A DNA stretch of 64,000 nt from Methanobacteriota archaeon (GCA_016841665.1 JAENYT010000003.1:62001-126000); one strand, 5' to 3'; positions 44,211 to 53,838 are shown, numbered from the stretch's first letter. Made by a program: numbers and translations. The notes: a model not told the origin generated them from the sequence alone.

Positions 44211-45461
44211 ATGCGACGGCGAGTGTGCGGGCGGATGCGAGAGCTCGGAATGATAGCAGGTACCTGCATGCTGGTGCTGGCGCTGGTCTGCAGCGGGTGC
44301 ATCGAGCCTTCGGTTCCCGGGCGGAATGGCGGCGCAGCGGGAAGCATGCCCGAAGACCTGACCGGGGGAACCTGGGTGCTGGACCACTATATGGCGGGTG
44401 ACACCCAGTTTAAACCGGTGATCAACGGCACCCAGATCACCGCTATGTTCGGCGCAGACGGTTTGTTGAGCGGATCCGGGGGATGCAATATCTATGCCGC
44501 CCAGTACGACGCCGGGGAGGAGCTGCTCTCCATCGGCCCGGTTGCCTCGGCAAAGACCATCTGCTCCCAGCCTCAGGGCCTGATGAACCAGGAGGCCGCC
44601 TATCTCACTGCACTCGACTCGGTTGCTGCCTACACGTTCTCCGGTGATGAATTGAGTCTGCTGGACGAAAAGGGCAGAACCGTTCTCGTCTTTTCCCGCG
44701 GCGACTTCTCCGCTCCAACCGAGCTTACCGGAAGGACATGGCGGCTGACGCATTTTGACAACGGGATGGGGAAGATCCTGCCGGTCGTCGACGGCACGAC
44801 GGTGACGGCATACTTCGACCACGAGGGATTCCTGCGGGGATCGGCCGGGTGCAATGCCTATGCAACAACCTGCAATGCCAACGGAGAAACGCTGGACATC
44901 GGAATCGTCGACGTCACGCAGACCTTCTGCAGCCGCCCGACGGGAATCATGCAACAGGAGGCTACCTATCTCTCCATGCTCAAACAGGCCGACACCTATG
45001 AGATCGACGAGAACCACCTGGTCATCAGGGATAACGAAGGGAATACCATCCTCATCTTCGAGAGCGCCAGATCCGAAGCCTTCATCTCGCTGACCGGGAA
45101 GCTGACCGGGAGGGCGTGGCACCTGCGGCGCCTTGCCGATGACGCCGGCGATATGGTGCCGGCCCTCTCGCAGGGCACCGTGACCGCGGTGTTTTCCGAG
45201 GATGGCCATCTGAGCGGGGCGGCCGGGTGCAACTGGTACGGGACCTACTACCGCCTTGAGGGGGACCGGTTGTTCCTCGAAGACATTGCCTATACCGACT
45301 TCTACTGCTCCACTCCCGAGGGCATCCTGCAGCAGGAACGGCAGTATTTCTCTCTTCTGAACCGCGTCGCGGCATACGAGATCAGGAGCGGCACACTGAT
45401 CCTCTACGATGAGAATGACACACCCCTGCTGGAATTTTCGGGCGGCCCGCTGGGAGGATGA
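44211..45461 (+). CDS. Lipoprotein with three META (HslJ-like) domains
   Basis: 416 residues from the ATG at 44211 (AGGGG upstream). The signal ends with lipobox VCSGC. Three consecutive META domains follow, each starting L(T/S)G.xW.L and holding G(S/A)GGCN.Y or GCNWYGTYY and a later CS.P.G(L/I)(M/L).QE motif: about residues 50-160, 170-280 and 285-410. A conserved Cys pair per domain (GCN and TxCS or YCS) suggests a disulfide in each. META domains are found in heat-shock HslJ and secreted stress proteins; a triple tandem is uncommon. Surface-exposed. Confidence 0.9.
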   Translation: MRRRVCGRMRELGMIAGTCMLVLALVCSGCIEPSVPGRNGGAAGSMPEDLTGGTWVLDHYMAGDTQFKPVINGTQITAMFGADGLLSGSGGCNIYAAQYDAGEELLSIGPVASAKTICSQPQGLMNQEAAYLTALDSVAAYTFSGDELSLLDEKGRTVLVFSRGDFSAPTELTGRTWRLTHFDNGMGKILPVVDGTTVTAYFDHEGFLRGSAGCNAYATTCNANGETLDIGIVDVTQTFCSRPTGIMQQEATYLSMLKQADTYEIDENHLVIRDNEGNTILIFESARSEAFISLTGKLTGRAWHLRRLADDAGDMVPALSQGTVTAVFSEDGHLSGAAGCNWYGTYYRLEGDRLFLEDIAYTDFYCSTPEGILQQERQYFSLLNRVAAYEIRSGTLILYDENDTPLLEFSGGPLGG

Positions 45462-45479
45462 AAAGAGGCGTAAATACGA

Positions 45480-45551
45480 TGGGCCCGATGCGATTCGAAC
45501 GCATGACCGTCCGGTTATGAGCCGGACGCTCCACCACTAAGCTACGGGCCC
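45480..45551 (-). tRNA. tRNA with CAU anticodon, probably tRNA-Ile2
   Basis: The minus strand folds into a 72-nt cloverleaf: acceptor stem GGGCCCG/CGGGCCC with discriminator A, D-arm GCTTAGTGGTGGAGC, anticodon arm TCCGG-CTCATAA-CCGGA and T-arm ATGCG-TTCGAAT-CGCAT. The anticodon is CAU. The GGGCCCG acceptor fits archaeal tRNA-Ile2, whose C34 becomes agmatidine and reads AUA; initiator and elongator tRNA-Met usually begin differently. CCA is not encoded and no intron is present. Confidence 0.93.
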
Positions 45552-45686
45552 GCACGGTGCGCACCATTGCGGATTATGATGCGTGTATATATACAGCAAT
45601 CGGTGGTAAAAAAGGTTGCCGGGTTTCGGGGTGCACAGTGTGCGCCGATCGTGCTCTACCCCTGCCCGGGAGGGATTTTCTCCCTC

Positions 45687-47066
45687 CTAGAACCCTTTTC
45701 TCCGCTTCAGGTTCCTGCTGCGCACCACCTTGATGCCCGCTCCCACCAGGATAATGCCTGCCACGGAGAGACCGGCGAGCCCGAACAGTGTCAGGTCGAG
45801 CTCTTTTTCGAGGGTGATGGTGACCGAGCGCTCCCCTTCGCCAGGCTCGATGCCGATTGCTGACCAGGAGGTTGTGTAGCCCTCCACCGATGCGGTGAAA
45901 TTATAGGACTCGGCCGGCGGAAGGCTGTCGGTGATCGTTCCCTTGGCATCGGTAATCCCGAACGTATCACCATTGACGGCAACATGCGCCCCGGCGATCA
46001 CCTGGTGGTCCTGGTCTTCGACCAGCACGCTGACCGTCGCCAGCTCCCATGCCAGCTCGGCGGCAAGGTCCTGTCCCGCCTGGTCGATCATTTTCTCCTC
46101 TTCCCAGGCGACGTAGCCGTCCTTGGTGATAGCGATCGCGTAGGTTCCTTCCAGTACGTCCTGGAGGCTGAACCGGCCGTAGGTATCCGTTTCACCCTCT
46201 CGCTCCCCGTCGAGGAAGACCGCTGCACCCGCAACCGGGACTCCTGCGGTGTCGACCGCGATCAGGGAGACGGGGTAGGTGGCCAGCGCGAGCGAGAGAT
46301 CCAGGATCAGGTCATCGTCGTCAATGTACCTGGCGAGCGTGAGATCGCGGAAGCCGTCGGCCTCAACTCGCAGCTGCACCTGTTCGCCCCGTTCGAGGCG
46401 GGTGATGAGGATGCCGCTGCTGCCGGTCACCCCGGTGCTCTTCCCATCGATGAAGACCTCGGCACCCGCGATGGGCGCATGGTCTGCAGCGCTGAGCACC
46501 CGCAGGGCAAAGCGCTCATCGTGCACGATCCAGCGATGCAGCGTGACGGTATCGGCATCGACTTCGTACTCCCAGGATTCGGGTGCGTAGTCGTCCGCCT
46601 CGATCTCGATGGTGTACTCCTCCCCGTTCACGAGGTCGAAGGTGACGCTACCGTCCGTGCCCGTCCGCTCCGTCTCCGTATCGTCGCTGCCCGTCGTGGT
46701 CACCCGTACGCGGGCGTTATATACCGGGCGGAGCGTGTCGGCGTCGTAGACCACAATCTCGATGCTCGCAGTATCCAGGACCAGGTCCACATCGACGGAG
46801 GTGTCGTCCTCGTCGATCCAGTCGCTCCAGTCCTCATATCCGCTCTTCTTCACTTCGAGCTCGAAGGACTCATCGAACGAATGGGAGAAGGAATAGTCCC
46901 CCTCGCTGTCGGTCTTTCCCTCGTAGTCCCCGTCGATATAGATGGAGGCCCCCCCGATCGCAGTTCCGTCGTCGTCATCCTGGACCGTTATTTCCAGTGT
47001 TATTGCCTGGACGGCACAGACCAGCACCGAACACACCAGAAGGGCTAAAAACAGGCGAATTCGCAT
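45687..47066 (-). CDS. Surface protein with PEGA/carboxypeptidase-regulatory-like repeats
   Basis: 459 residues: signal peptide (MRIRLFLALLVCSVLVCAVQA), then about five beta-sandwich repeats, each with an element like GASIYIDGDYEGKTDSEG, AEVFIDGKSTGVTGSSG, AAVFLDGEREGETDTYG or AHVAVNGDTFGITDAKG, and a C-terminal helix LFGLAGLSVAGIILVGAGIKVV plus basic tail. This is a stalk-like protein displayed outside the cell and anchored in the membrane. The acidic composition (DDDD runs) may bind Ca2+. Ligand unknown. Confidence 0.9.
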   Translation of the reverse strand: MRIRLFLALLVCSVLVCAVQAITLEITVQDDDDGTAIGGASIYIDGDYEGKTDSEGDYSFSHSFDESFELEVKKSGYEDWSDWIDEDDTSVDVDLVLDTASIEIVVYDADTLRPVYNARVRVTTTGSDDTETERTGTDGSVTFDLVNGEEYTIEIEADDYAPESWEYEVDADTVTLHRWIVHDERFALRVLSAADHAPIAGAEVFIDGKSTGVTGSSGILITRLERGEQVQLRVEADGFRDLTLARYIDDDDLILDLSLALATYPVSLIAVDTAGVPVAGAAVFLDGEREGETDTYGRFSLQDVLEGTYAIAITKDGYVAWEEEKMIDQAGQDLAAELAWELATVSVLVEDQDHQVIAGAHVAVNGDTFGITDAKGTITDSLPPAESYNFTASVEGYTTSWSAIGIEPGEGERSVTITLEKELDLTLFGLAGLSVAGIILVGAGIKVVRSRNLKRRKGF

Positions 47067-47250
47067 GAAAATGTATTTTCATCTATGGATTTGAATTCAT
47101 CGGTTTGCATTGGAGGTGCTCTGGTGTCGGGTTTGGCCAGGGGCTCATCGTTCGGTGGTCGTGGCGTGCCGCCCCCTGAGTATCGATTCCGCGGGTGAGC
47201 CCCGACGGACTGATACATTAATCCGGGTGTACGTGCCATTCGGGGACGCC

Positions 47251-48432
47251 ATGAACCATACCGCATCAACCGCGTTTGTCCGGGAGATCATGATGGATTT
47301 TGCCGGTCTGACCGGACTGGAGCCTCCCGGTGCACGTCCGATGCGCTATCTATGGACGGATGCCTTTGCGGTCTGCGCCTATCTCGAACTCTTCCGCCGG
47401 ACCAATGACGAGACCTGCCTGGACCTCGCGTTGCGCCTCGTCGACCAGGTGCACCACATCCTCGGCCGGCACCGGGATGACGATGCACGACGCGGCTTTA
47501 TCAGCGGGCTGTCTGAGACGGAGGGGGCGCTGCACCCGACCGCGGGGGGCTTGCGGATAGGAAAGCGCATGAACGAACGCAAGGCCGGCGAGCCGCCCGA
47601 CCCACGGCTTGAATGGGACCGGGACGGGCAATACTACCATTATCTGACAAAATGGATGCACGCACTCAACCGTGTGGCCGCTGCCACCCGGGATCCGGTG
47701 TATCTACGGTGGGCGATGGAGCTCGCGCAGGCAGCGCATGCCGCGTTTACATATGCCCCCCCGGCCGGCGACAGGAAGAGGATGTACTGGAAGATGAGTA
47801 TCGATCTTGCCCGCCCCCTCGTCTCCTCCATGGGCCTGCACGACCCGCTCGACGGCCTTGTCACCTACCACGAACTGCAGACGGCGGTTGCGAGGAATTT
47901 TGAGGGATCGGTGCAGCTCGATCTGTTCCATGAGAGTGCCGATGCGGCCGCGATCTGCCGGGGCATGAGCTTCGCCACGGACGATCCGCTCGGGACAGGC
48001 GGGCTCCTCTTCGACGCCTGGCGCATCGCGCAATTGATCAGGGAGGGGGGGTTTTGTGACGAAGGTCTCCTCGCATCCGTCATGGATGCAGCCCTGTTCG
48101 GCCTGGAATCCTTTGTTGCAAGCAATACTCCTGCGCTGCCCGCCGACGTTCGCCTGGCGTTCCGTGAGCTGGGGCTTGCGATTGGGCTGAAAGGAGTCGA
48201 GAACCTTCAGGAAGAGATCAGGGAGCATCCGGGCGTTTTCGGCCGGAGCAGTTCCCTTCAGCAACGAGCCGAATTTCTCATGGGCTATGTGCCGCTCGCG
48301 GACACGATCGATCAGTTCTGGATGGATAAGAGAAACCGGGAAGCCAGCACCTGGATCGAGCACCGTGAAATCAACATGGTGATGCTCGCTATCAGTCTCG
48401 CTCCCGGGGAATTCCTGAGGGTACAGGATTGA
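47251..48432 (+). CDS. Alpha/alpha-barrel (six-hairpin) protein of unknown function
   Basis: 393 residues from the ATG at 47251; an earlier in-frame start would add a stretch with no fold. Repeated helical hairpins (YLELFRRTNDETCLDLALRLVDQVHHIL, WMHALNRVAAATRDPVYLRWAMELAQAAHAAF) with aromatic and acidic residues near hairpin turns resemble (alpha/alpha)6 enzymes such as N-acylglucosamine 2-epimerase or glycoside hydrolases. LEWDRDGQYYHYLTKWMHAL is a plausible active-site segment. Substrate cannot be told. No signal peptide, so cytoplasmic. Confidence 0.8.
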   Translation: MNHTASTAFVREIMMDFAGLTGLEPPGARPMRYLWTDAFAVCAYLELFRRTNDETCLDLALRLVDQVHHILGRHRDDDARRGFISGLSETEGALHPTAGGLRIGKRMNERKAGEPPDPRLEWDRDGQYYHYLTKWMHALNRVAAATRDPVYLRWAMELAQAAHAAFTYAPPAGDRKRMYWKMSIDLARPLVSSMGLHDPLDGLVTYHELQTAVARNFEGSVQLDLFHESADAAAICRGMSFATDDPLGTGGLLFDAWRIAQLIREGGFCDEGLLASVMDAALFGLESFVASNTPALPADVRLAFRELGLAIGLKGVENLQEEIREHPGVFGRSSSLQQRAEFLMGYVPLADTIDQFWMDKRNREASTWIEHREINMVMLAISLAPGEFLRVQD

Positions 48433-48714
48433 CTTCGAGGGAAAATGGCCGGATTACAGACTGTCTGGTACCGTTTCTCAGCGCCGGTGTTCGGTCGATT
48501 TTTCCGGAGCAGGGCAACTGTGCCCCCCTCTCTCCAGTAGTAGATCGCGAATCGGGCGCGGCCGATGATGTGATCCGACTGCGACCATTGCTCGGTGAAC
48601 TGGGTTGCCCGAAAGGGAAAACAGTATGAGAAGATCCGTTGGATTTTTGGGCGGGCGGGGATCTGAGAAGCTACCTTTATGTGCGTTGAAGTGATCAGAA
48701 GCCCGGCGATCTGT

Positions 48715-49119
48715 ATGATCGGAGAAATGATTGGAGAGATGACAGGCAAAGTGACCGGGAAGCGCCTTGTCCACCATTACGGGGGAGACCTGAAGCTCGA
48801 GACGACCATTGAGTCGAAAGGGACGATTCTCGGAACCGAAATCACCTTTATTGCCACATTCTGGTCGAAGGAGAGGCGTCAGGGCGGCAAGTTCTCGAAA
48901 GGCAACGGGATCATGATGACCGACTCCGGTGAAATGGCCGTGCTGCATGGCTCCGGAATCAGCATGCCGGGAAAAGGCCCCGCATGGAACCTGCGTGGAG
49001 TCCGGTATCTGCAGACCTCTTCGCCGGCCCTGAGCCGCCTCAATGATGTGGCGCTGGTCTTTGAGATCGAAATCGATCCTGACGGGACGGTCCACGACAG
49101 GATGTGGGAGTGGAAATAA
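48715..49119 (+). CDS. Small conserved beta-barrel-like protein
   Basis: 134 residues from the Met at 48715 (MIGEMIGEMTGKVTGKRLV); starts at 48679 or at a later Met are possible, since none has a strong ribosome-binding site. The sequence is a run of strands (KLETTIESKGTILGTEITFIATFWS, GNGIMMTDSGEMAVLHGSGISM, ALVFEIEIDPDGTVHDRMWEW) like a lipocalin-type or allene-oxide-cyclase-type barrel. It resembles conserved bacterial and archaeal hypotheticals of about 130 residues that start MTGKVTG. Function unknown. Confidence 0.75.
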   Translation: MIGEMIGEMTGKVTGKRLVHHYGGDLKLETTIESKGTILGTEITFIATFWSKERRQGGKFSKGNGIMMTDSGEMAVLHGSGISMPGKGPAWNLRGVRYLQTSSPALSRLNDVALVFEIEIDPDGTVHDRMWEWK

Positions 49120-49391
49120 CTTCTTCACCAGAACGGCATGGGACAACGGAAAGGTTTGATCGGCAGTGCCCGGTGCACCCTGAGAGAGCGCGTCGCGGGA
49201 GTAACGGGCATTCTTTTCTGGAAGTCATGAACCCGTGATATCGGGTCCGGAGAGGGATTTGGGGCGTGTCAAGGTGCATAGGGAGAAATATTGGAGGCCA
49301 TGCACCGTTATTCCGGGATCGCGGGTGAGAGAAGGCCCCCTCCACCCGGATCCGCGCCTCAGACCGGCACCCGGACTTCCCGGGAGGGCGT

Positions 49392-49733
49392 TCACACCGG
49401 TTGCGTGATCTCCGGCTTTACTTCCTTGGCTCTGGCCGCATAGACCTTGAAGTCCTTCACCTCGGGCGGGCCCGTGAGGTACTTCTCCAGCTCCTCAAAC
49501 GGCCCCTTCAGGGTTCCCCCCGGATGGAAGATCTGCTCTGCAGAGGCTTTCATCGCCTCCTCGTCATCCCAGAACGTGAGAATAACCTCGGAATCAGGAT
49601 CCTCCCTCGACAGCAAGATGACATCCCCCCGAAACCCTCGCATGCCGGTTGCCATAATTTTGTCGAGCGTGGCAAGCGCCCGTTCCCGCTGTCCGCTCTT
49701 GTACTTCCAGACAGTCATCCGTGCAACTACCAT
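49392..49733 (-). CDS. Antibiotic-biosynthesis-monooxygenase-like (dimeric alpha/beta barrel) protein
   Basis: 113 residues from the ATG at 49733 (MVVARMTVWKYKSGQRERAL); a start 30 bp upstream is less family-like. The beta-alpha-beta pattern VARMTVWKYKSGQRERALATLD ... GFRGDVILLSREDPDSEVILTFWDDEEAMKAS is the ABM-type dimeric ferredoxin-like fold. Such proteins act as monooxygenases, haem-degrading enzymes or sensors; no catalytic residues are evident. Confidence 0.75.
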   Translation of the reverse strand: MVVARMTVWKYKSGQRERALATLDKIMATGMRGFRGDVILLSREDPDSEVILTFWDDEEAMKASAEQIFHPGGTLKGPFEELEKYLTGPPEVKDFKVYAARAKEVKPEITQPV

Positions 49734-49879
49734 GGTAACCGGGATTACGGATGGACGGATCAATTATATACGTTCTGCCGGCTGGTTGCGGGGTGTCCTC
49801 CAATCCCTGTACCTGAGATTGCAGGGGAACCGCTCCATGGTGCGGGCCGGAATGGGCGAGGAACGGAGGGGCTGCCCTT

Positions 49880-50302
49880 TCAGCGCGGCCCTGTCCGTCC
49901 TGCACCGCCGCACACGGTGCACGTCCCGGTCTGCACGCAGAGGACCCCGCCGCACTGCGGGCACCGCCATTGCTCCCGCTGGGCTTCGAGGAATCGTTCG
50001 ACACCCACATCCCGGATCCGGAGGAGGGTGTCGATCACGCTCAGGTGGTATTGCTTGCGGAAGCGGCGATCCAGCCGTTGCAGTCGTTCGCAGGGGAACT
50101 CCCCGCATTCAAAACAATAGGAACAATCCCCCTCACGAAGGTGACGACAGTAGCGCTTGAGGGCCCAGCACTTTTTGTTGTCGTTCCGGCAGCCGCGGCA
50201 GGGGGTGAGCGTCCATTGGTTCCGCACCCAGTCCTGGTACCTGCTGCAGAGGGCGCAGTTCATACCGCAGGGGGCGATGAGCTCCGCGGACATCCGGATC
50301 AT
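49880..50302 (-). CDS. DUF3795-type cysteine-rich protein
   Basis: 140 residues with the DUF3795 start LIAPCGMNCALCSRYQ followed by PCRGCRN, CWALKRYCRHLREGDCSYCFECGEFPCERLQRLDRRFR and a C-terminal zinc ribbon CPQCGGVLCVQTGTCTVCGG. About 16 Cys residues imply several zinc or iron-sulfur sites. Common in anaerobes, function unknown. The start may be Met1 or Met4; no ribosome-binding site is seen, so the message may be leaderless. Confidence 0.85.
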   Translation of the reverse strand: MIRMSAELIAPCGMNCALCSRYQDWVRNQWTLTPCRGCRNDNKKCWALKRYCRHLREGDCSYCFECGEFPCERLQRLDRRFRKQYHLSVIDTLLRIRDVGVERFLEAQREQWRCPQCGGVLCVQTGTCTVCGGAGRTGPR

Positions 50303-50571
50303 ATTGGTAAATAGGTATTCTCATAGCTGAAATTATTGATTGGTGGTTATAATGGGGCATGCAGAATGGCCGGGAAATGGGTGCGGCGGTAGCGGGGGTG
50401 GATGGTGGAGGCGGGGGGAGACGAGCATCAGCCGGCCTGCATCATCGGACGGTGGCGGCACATCGCCCCAGGATTCACGGTTCTCTCCGGGAGCACCCCC
50501 GCCCCTTATGGTGCGCAGAAATAAATCCCTGAGTACCTGACGAACCATTGCACAGGGAGGAATTCTGGGGT

Positions 50572-51087
50572 ATGGAACGGGGATATATTCACCTATATAC
50601 GGGAAACGGCAAAGGGAAGACGACTGCGGCACTGGGGATGTCGCTCCGGTGCGTCTGTGCCGGCAAACGGGTGTTCTTCGGCCAGTTCATCAAGGACTGG
50701 GCATACAGCGAACTGAAAGCAGGTACCCTGCTTCCGCGTTTCGAGATCGTCCAGTTCGGGCGCGGATGTTTCATCGACCGCGACCCCGATGAAGGGGATT
50801 TCATTGCCGCCCGCGAGGGCCTCGCACGCTGCGACCGGATCCTCCAGTCGGGCGAGTACGACCTTGTGGTGCTCGATGAGGTCAACGTGGCGCTCTCCTA
50901 CGGCCTCTTCGGCGTGGATGATGTGATTGCGGTGCTGGAGAGGAGGGATCCTCGCGTGGAGGTGGTGCTCACCGGAAGGTATGCACCACAGGAGCTGATC
51001 GATGTCGCGGACCTGGTGACCGAGATGAGGGAGGTCAAGCACTATTACCACGAAGGGGTGGGGGCCCGCAAGGGCATCGAACGCTGA
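50572..51087 (+). CDS. cobO: Cob(I)alamin/corrinoid adenosyltransferase, CobO/BtuR type
   Basis: 171 residues from the ATG at 50572 (GGAGG upstream, 13 bp). The Walker A loop GNGKGKTTAALGMSLR is at residues 11-26, FFGQFIKDWAYSE and YDLVVLDEVNVALSYGL follow, as in CobO/BtuR/CobA. It transfers adenosyl from ATP to the corrinoid cobalt, a step in making adenosylated B12 cofactors, which methanogens also need for the corrinoid methyltransferases. No other cobalamin gene is next to it. Confidence 0.94.
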   Translation: MERGYIHLYTGNGKGKTTAALGMSLRCVCAGKRVFFGQFIKDWAYSELKAGTLLPRFEIVQFGRGCFIDRDPDEGDFIAAREGLARCDRILQSGEYDLVVLDEVNVALSYGLFGVDDVIAVLERRDPRVEVVLTGRYAPQELIDVADLVTEMREVKHYYHEGVGARKGIER

Positions 51088-51260
51088 CGGATCGGCGATC
51101 TGCCGCCTGCATCCCCGTTTTCTATGTCCGGCGCAGGATCAGCGCGAAGGATCGGTGCGCGTGTGAGAGCGGCGCACTGGGTGCAGGAATCCGGGAAGAC
51201 GAACATTCCGGACGTATCCCGATCCGTTCAGATCCACGGCGGGGACGCGCAGCCCCAGGA

Positions 51261-52967
51261 TCATTCCTCCCGGAGATCTGAGATGGCGGCCGCAACCTCT
51301 GCCGATGCCTGCTGCAGCCGGGCGAGATCAGCCGCCGTTTCATTCAGGTGCTCCTTCCTCTTCCGGTAGGCGGCGGTGATGCCGCCCTGGGTGGTGTCGA
51401 TGTTCTGGAGCGTCGCCCACCGGAGGTTCTCGGCGTTCCTGACCGCGAGATAGGCGATCTGCTTATCCAGCCGCCCCCGGATCCGCTTTTCCCGCATCGC
51501 ACGGGGCAGGGCGCGGTCGAGGAGTTCCTTGGTGATCGGGCTGAAGGTGCTCTCCCAGCCCTTTCGAGAGACCCAGTACGGTTCCTGCCGCATCGAGAAT
51601 ACCCTGGCGCTCTCCGGAGCGCGATAGGGAATATCGAAGAGGTCTTGGGCGGCAAGCCGGATCGACTCGATGAGGTCGTCGGCCCGCTGCTGGTGGGATT
51701 GCAGGAGTGATGCCACCTCCCGCTCGATCGCGGCGGTTGTCTCCCCGAGTTCATGCTCGTAGAACGGTGGGATGGCGGCAGAAACGGCTTCCTGTGTCGC
51801 CTCCTCGTCCGGCCCGGCGGGATCGGCGAGTGCCCCCTCCGCTGCGTCCCGGAAGTGCACGAGTGACCGCTCCCGGAGCGCATCCACCTGCGCTTCAAGC
51901 CGCGCCACCACCCGTCTGCGATCACCTTCCAGGATGTCGGCGGCATGCCGCCGCTGCAGCTCCGCCTCACGGACCTTCCCCTCGAAGGTGCGCATTCGAT
52001 CTTCGAGGGTATCGAGCGGCATCTCCAGCGCCCGCCTCGAGAGCCCTATCCGCAGTGCGACATCGCCCAGCAGATCCAGGGCTTTCTTCCGGACCGCATC
52101 CCTGAGCACGGCGTTTTTCTCTGCGGCGAGGAACCCGATCAGGTGTTCCGAGACCGCCGCCATCCCGCTTGACTGCCAGAGGTCTGCGTCAGCGGCCGTT
52201 GCAGCGGCAAGCCCCTGCTTTGCCGATACCGGGAATACGGTGACCGCCCCTTCGATTCCTGCCCGGTCCCGGAGCACCGCCTCGAAGAAGGCGAGCGCCG
52301 TCTCCTGCTCGTCGTCGCTGAGGTAATCCACCTTGTTGAGAACGAAAAAGACCCTGGCGACTGTATCCCTGATCATATGGAGGAATTCGACCTCCACCTT
52401 GGTGATCGGCGGATCTGCGGAGACCAGAAAGAGCGTCGCGTCGCACTGGGCAAGAAAATTCAGGGTCATCTCCGTATTGTGCTGGTGGACGGACCCGATC
52501 CCCGGTGTATCGATCAGGACGACACCCTTTGCCAGGATCGCGGCGGGGTGGGTCACCTCCACCTGCAGGACGCCCCGCTCGTTGTTCGGGTTGAACTCTT
52601 CCGAGACATACCCGAGGAGCGCCTGGTGCAGGTCCCGGGTGCTGTCGCTCTCGACGACCTCATCCTCGCGGTCGCCCTGGAAGCGGACGCGGACGCACCG
52701 CCGGTTGCCATGGAAGATGAGTGTGGGGATGGCGGTGAGGGGGATCACCGAGCTCGGGAGGAGGGCTTCGCCGAGAAGGGCGTTGATCAGGGTGCTCTTC
52801 CCCCGCTTGAACTGGCCGAGCACGGCGAGGTGGAACCGGCCGGTGTCGAGACGGTCCACCAGTGCCCCGAGCATCTCGGCACAGGGCGCATACTCAGGAC
52901 CGAACGACCGGATACGGTTAACCTCCAGGGCAAGGATCTCGGGCAGAGACCGGATGTGGCTACTCAT
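51261..52967 (-). CDS. Dynamin-like GTPase
   Basis: 568 residues from the ATG at 52967, which has AAGGAG seven bases upstream. GTPase motifs: G1 GQFKRGKST (about residues 51-59), a G2 Thr region (VIPLTAIPT), G3 DTPGIGS and G4 NKVD. The rest is helical with a central coiled coil (DRMRTFEGKVREAELQRRHA, EREVASLLQSHQQRADDL) and a tip region (FDIPYRAPESARVF), the layout of prokaryotic dynamin-like proteins that remodel membranes. Bacterial ones often come in adjacent pairs; here it is alone. Confidence 0.9.
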   Translation of the reverse strand: MSSHIRSLPEILALEVNRIRSFGPEYAPCAEMLGALVDRLDTGRFHLAVLGQFKRGKSTLINALLGEALLPSSVIPLTAIPTLIFHGNRRCVRVRFQGDREDEVVESDSTRDLHQALLGYVSEEFNPNNERGVLQVEVTHPAAILAKGVVLIDTPGIGSVHQHNTEMTLNFLAQCDATLFLVSADPPITKVEVEFLHMIRDTVARVFFVLNKVDYLSDDEQETALAFFEAVLRDRAGIEGAVTVFPVSAKQGLAAATAADADLWQSSGMAAVSEHLIGFLAAEKNAVLRDAVRKKALDLLGDVALRIGLSRRALEMPLDTLEDRMRTFEGKVREAELQRRHAADILEGDRRRVVARLEAQVDALRERSLVHFRDAAEGALADPAGPDEEATQEAVSAAIPPFYEHELGETTAAIEREVASLLQSHQQRADDLIESIRLAAQDLFDIPYRAPESARVFSMRQEPYWVSRKGWESTFSPITKELLDRALPRAMREKRIRGRLDKQIAYLAVRNAENLRWATLQNIDTTQGGITAAYRKRKEHLNETAADLARLQQASAEVAAAISDLREE

Positions 52968-53254
52968 AGAATCTCTCCTTGACAATCGGCATGCATCGAT
53001 GGGCATTCGGCGTCCCGTATCCCCCGATGTACGGTAGGAGTCATCAGCCACAAAAGCGGTTAGAGGTGAACTCCATCACCTTAATCTGTATCATCTGTAT
53101 CTCGCATTGCAGAACAATTAATGCTTTGTCCTTCGACACCCTGCATCGCCGTTGCTGCCTGCGTCTCCCAACCGGTTCGCCTCCTCATCCACCACATTTC
53201 CGGCGATGCGCACAAATGAACAGGTTTTTCCCGCCCGTTGCGCTATCTCGTTGT

Positions 53255-53344
53255 ATGACGGATGTGATCGGCAAGCTGATCCGGCTCGTGCTCATCCTGG
53301 CCGCGGCCTGTGTGGTGTTCATCATGGTGCTGGTGATCGTGTAG
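53255..53344 (+). CDS. Possible 29-residue membrane peptide
   Basis: An ATG at 53255 opens a 29-codon frame: MTDVIGKLIRLVLILAAAC followed by a short Val/Ile/Met-rich end and a TAG. It is a single hydrophobic helix with a short polar N-terminus. No clear ribosome-binding site; an in-frame ATG at 53216 would give 42 residues. Small membrane peptides like this occur, but chance ORFs of this kind are frequent. Confidence 0.3.
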   Translation: MTDVIGKLIRLVLILAAACVVFIMVLVIV

Positions 53345-53823
53345 CCGCGCCGGACCCGCCTTCGGCCCTTTTGCGCCTCAAGGGAACGCACTGGGAGGGG
53401 TGGAGGGTGCCGGGAGGATTTCAATACCTTTTTGACACGATATGCCGACCCTTTTTCCAGGAAGGGCACATCGGCAATACCTTCCGTCTCCCCCCAAGGA
53501 AGAATCAAGTGTCGAATCATGTGCAACCTGATTTCAGCACCCCCCCAACGTAGGCCAGTAATTGATTCTCTTACCATAATCTCTCCAGTGTGCCCTTCCT
53601 GCCCTATCGTGGCTGTCTTTTAAGTCTTCTGGAGGGTTACTGCGGCACATCGGGAACGGTTCGGCGGCCGATGTGGTCCAGTCAGCGCATCATCCATTGA
53701 AATGCCCTGATTAGCCGTTTTCATCGGAACCAGTACGCTGAATCAGGGATAATGGAACACCTGGCTGATCAGTACGGGCTTTGAAGTTCCCACAACAGGG
53801 AAATAATGGCCTATTTATAAAAA
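53345..53823. other. Intergenic, no gene recognised
   Basis: About 480 bp with no convincing coding frame or known RNA motif. It contains short homopolymer tracts (CCCCCCC near 53545) and a few weak inverted repeats (CCGATGTGGTCC region near 53675). Confidence 0.45.
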
Positions 53824-53838
53824 GGATATATTATAATC
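53824..53838 (+). promoter_or_regulatory. TATA promoter before the receiver remnant
   Basis: GGATATATTATAATC is a strong archaeal TATA/BRE-like element about 55 bp before the ATG at 53891. The layout of the leader (T-rich tract, then ..TTATGATCCG start) resembles that before 61604. Confidence 0.5.

Noticed and set aside
45984-47048. A rightward frame of about 350 codons opposite the PEGA-type surface protein
   Set aside because: The sense protein has signal, repeats and anchor; the antisense frame has none.
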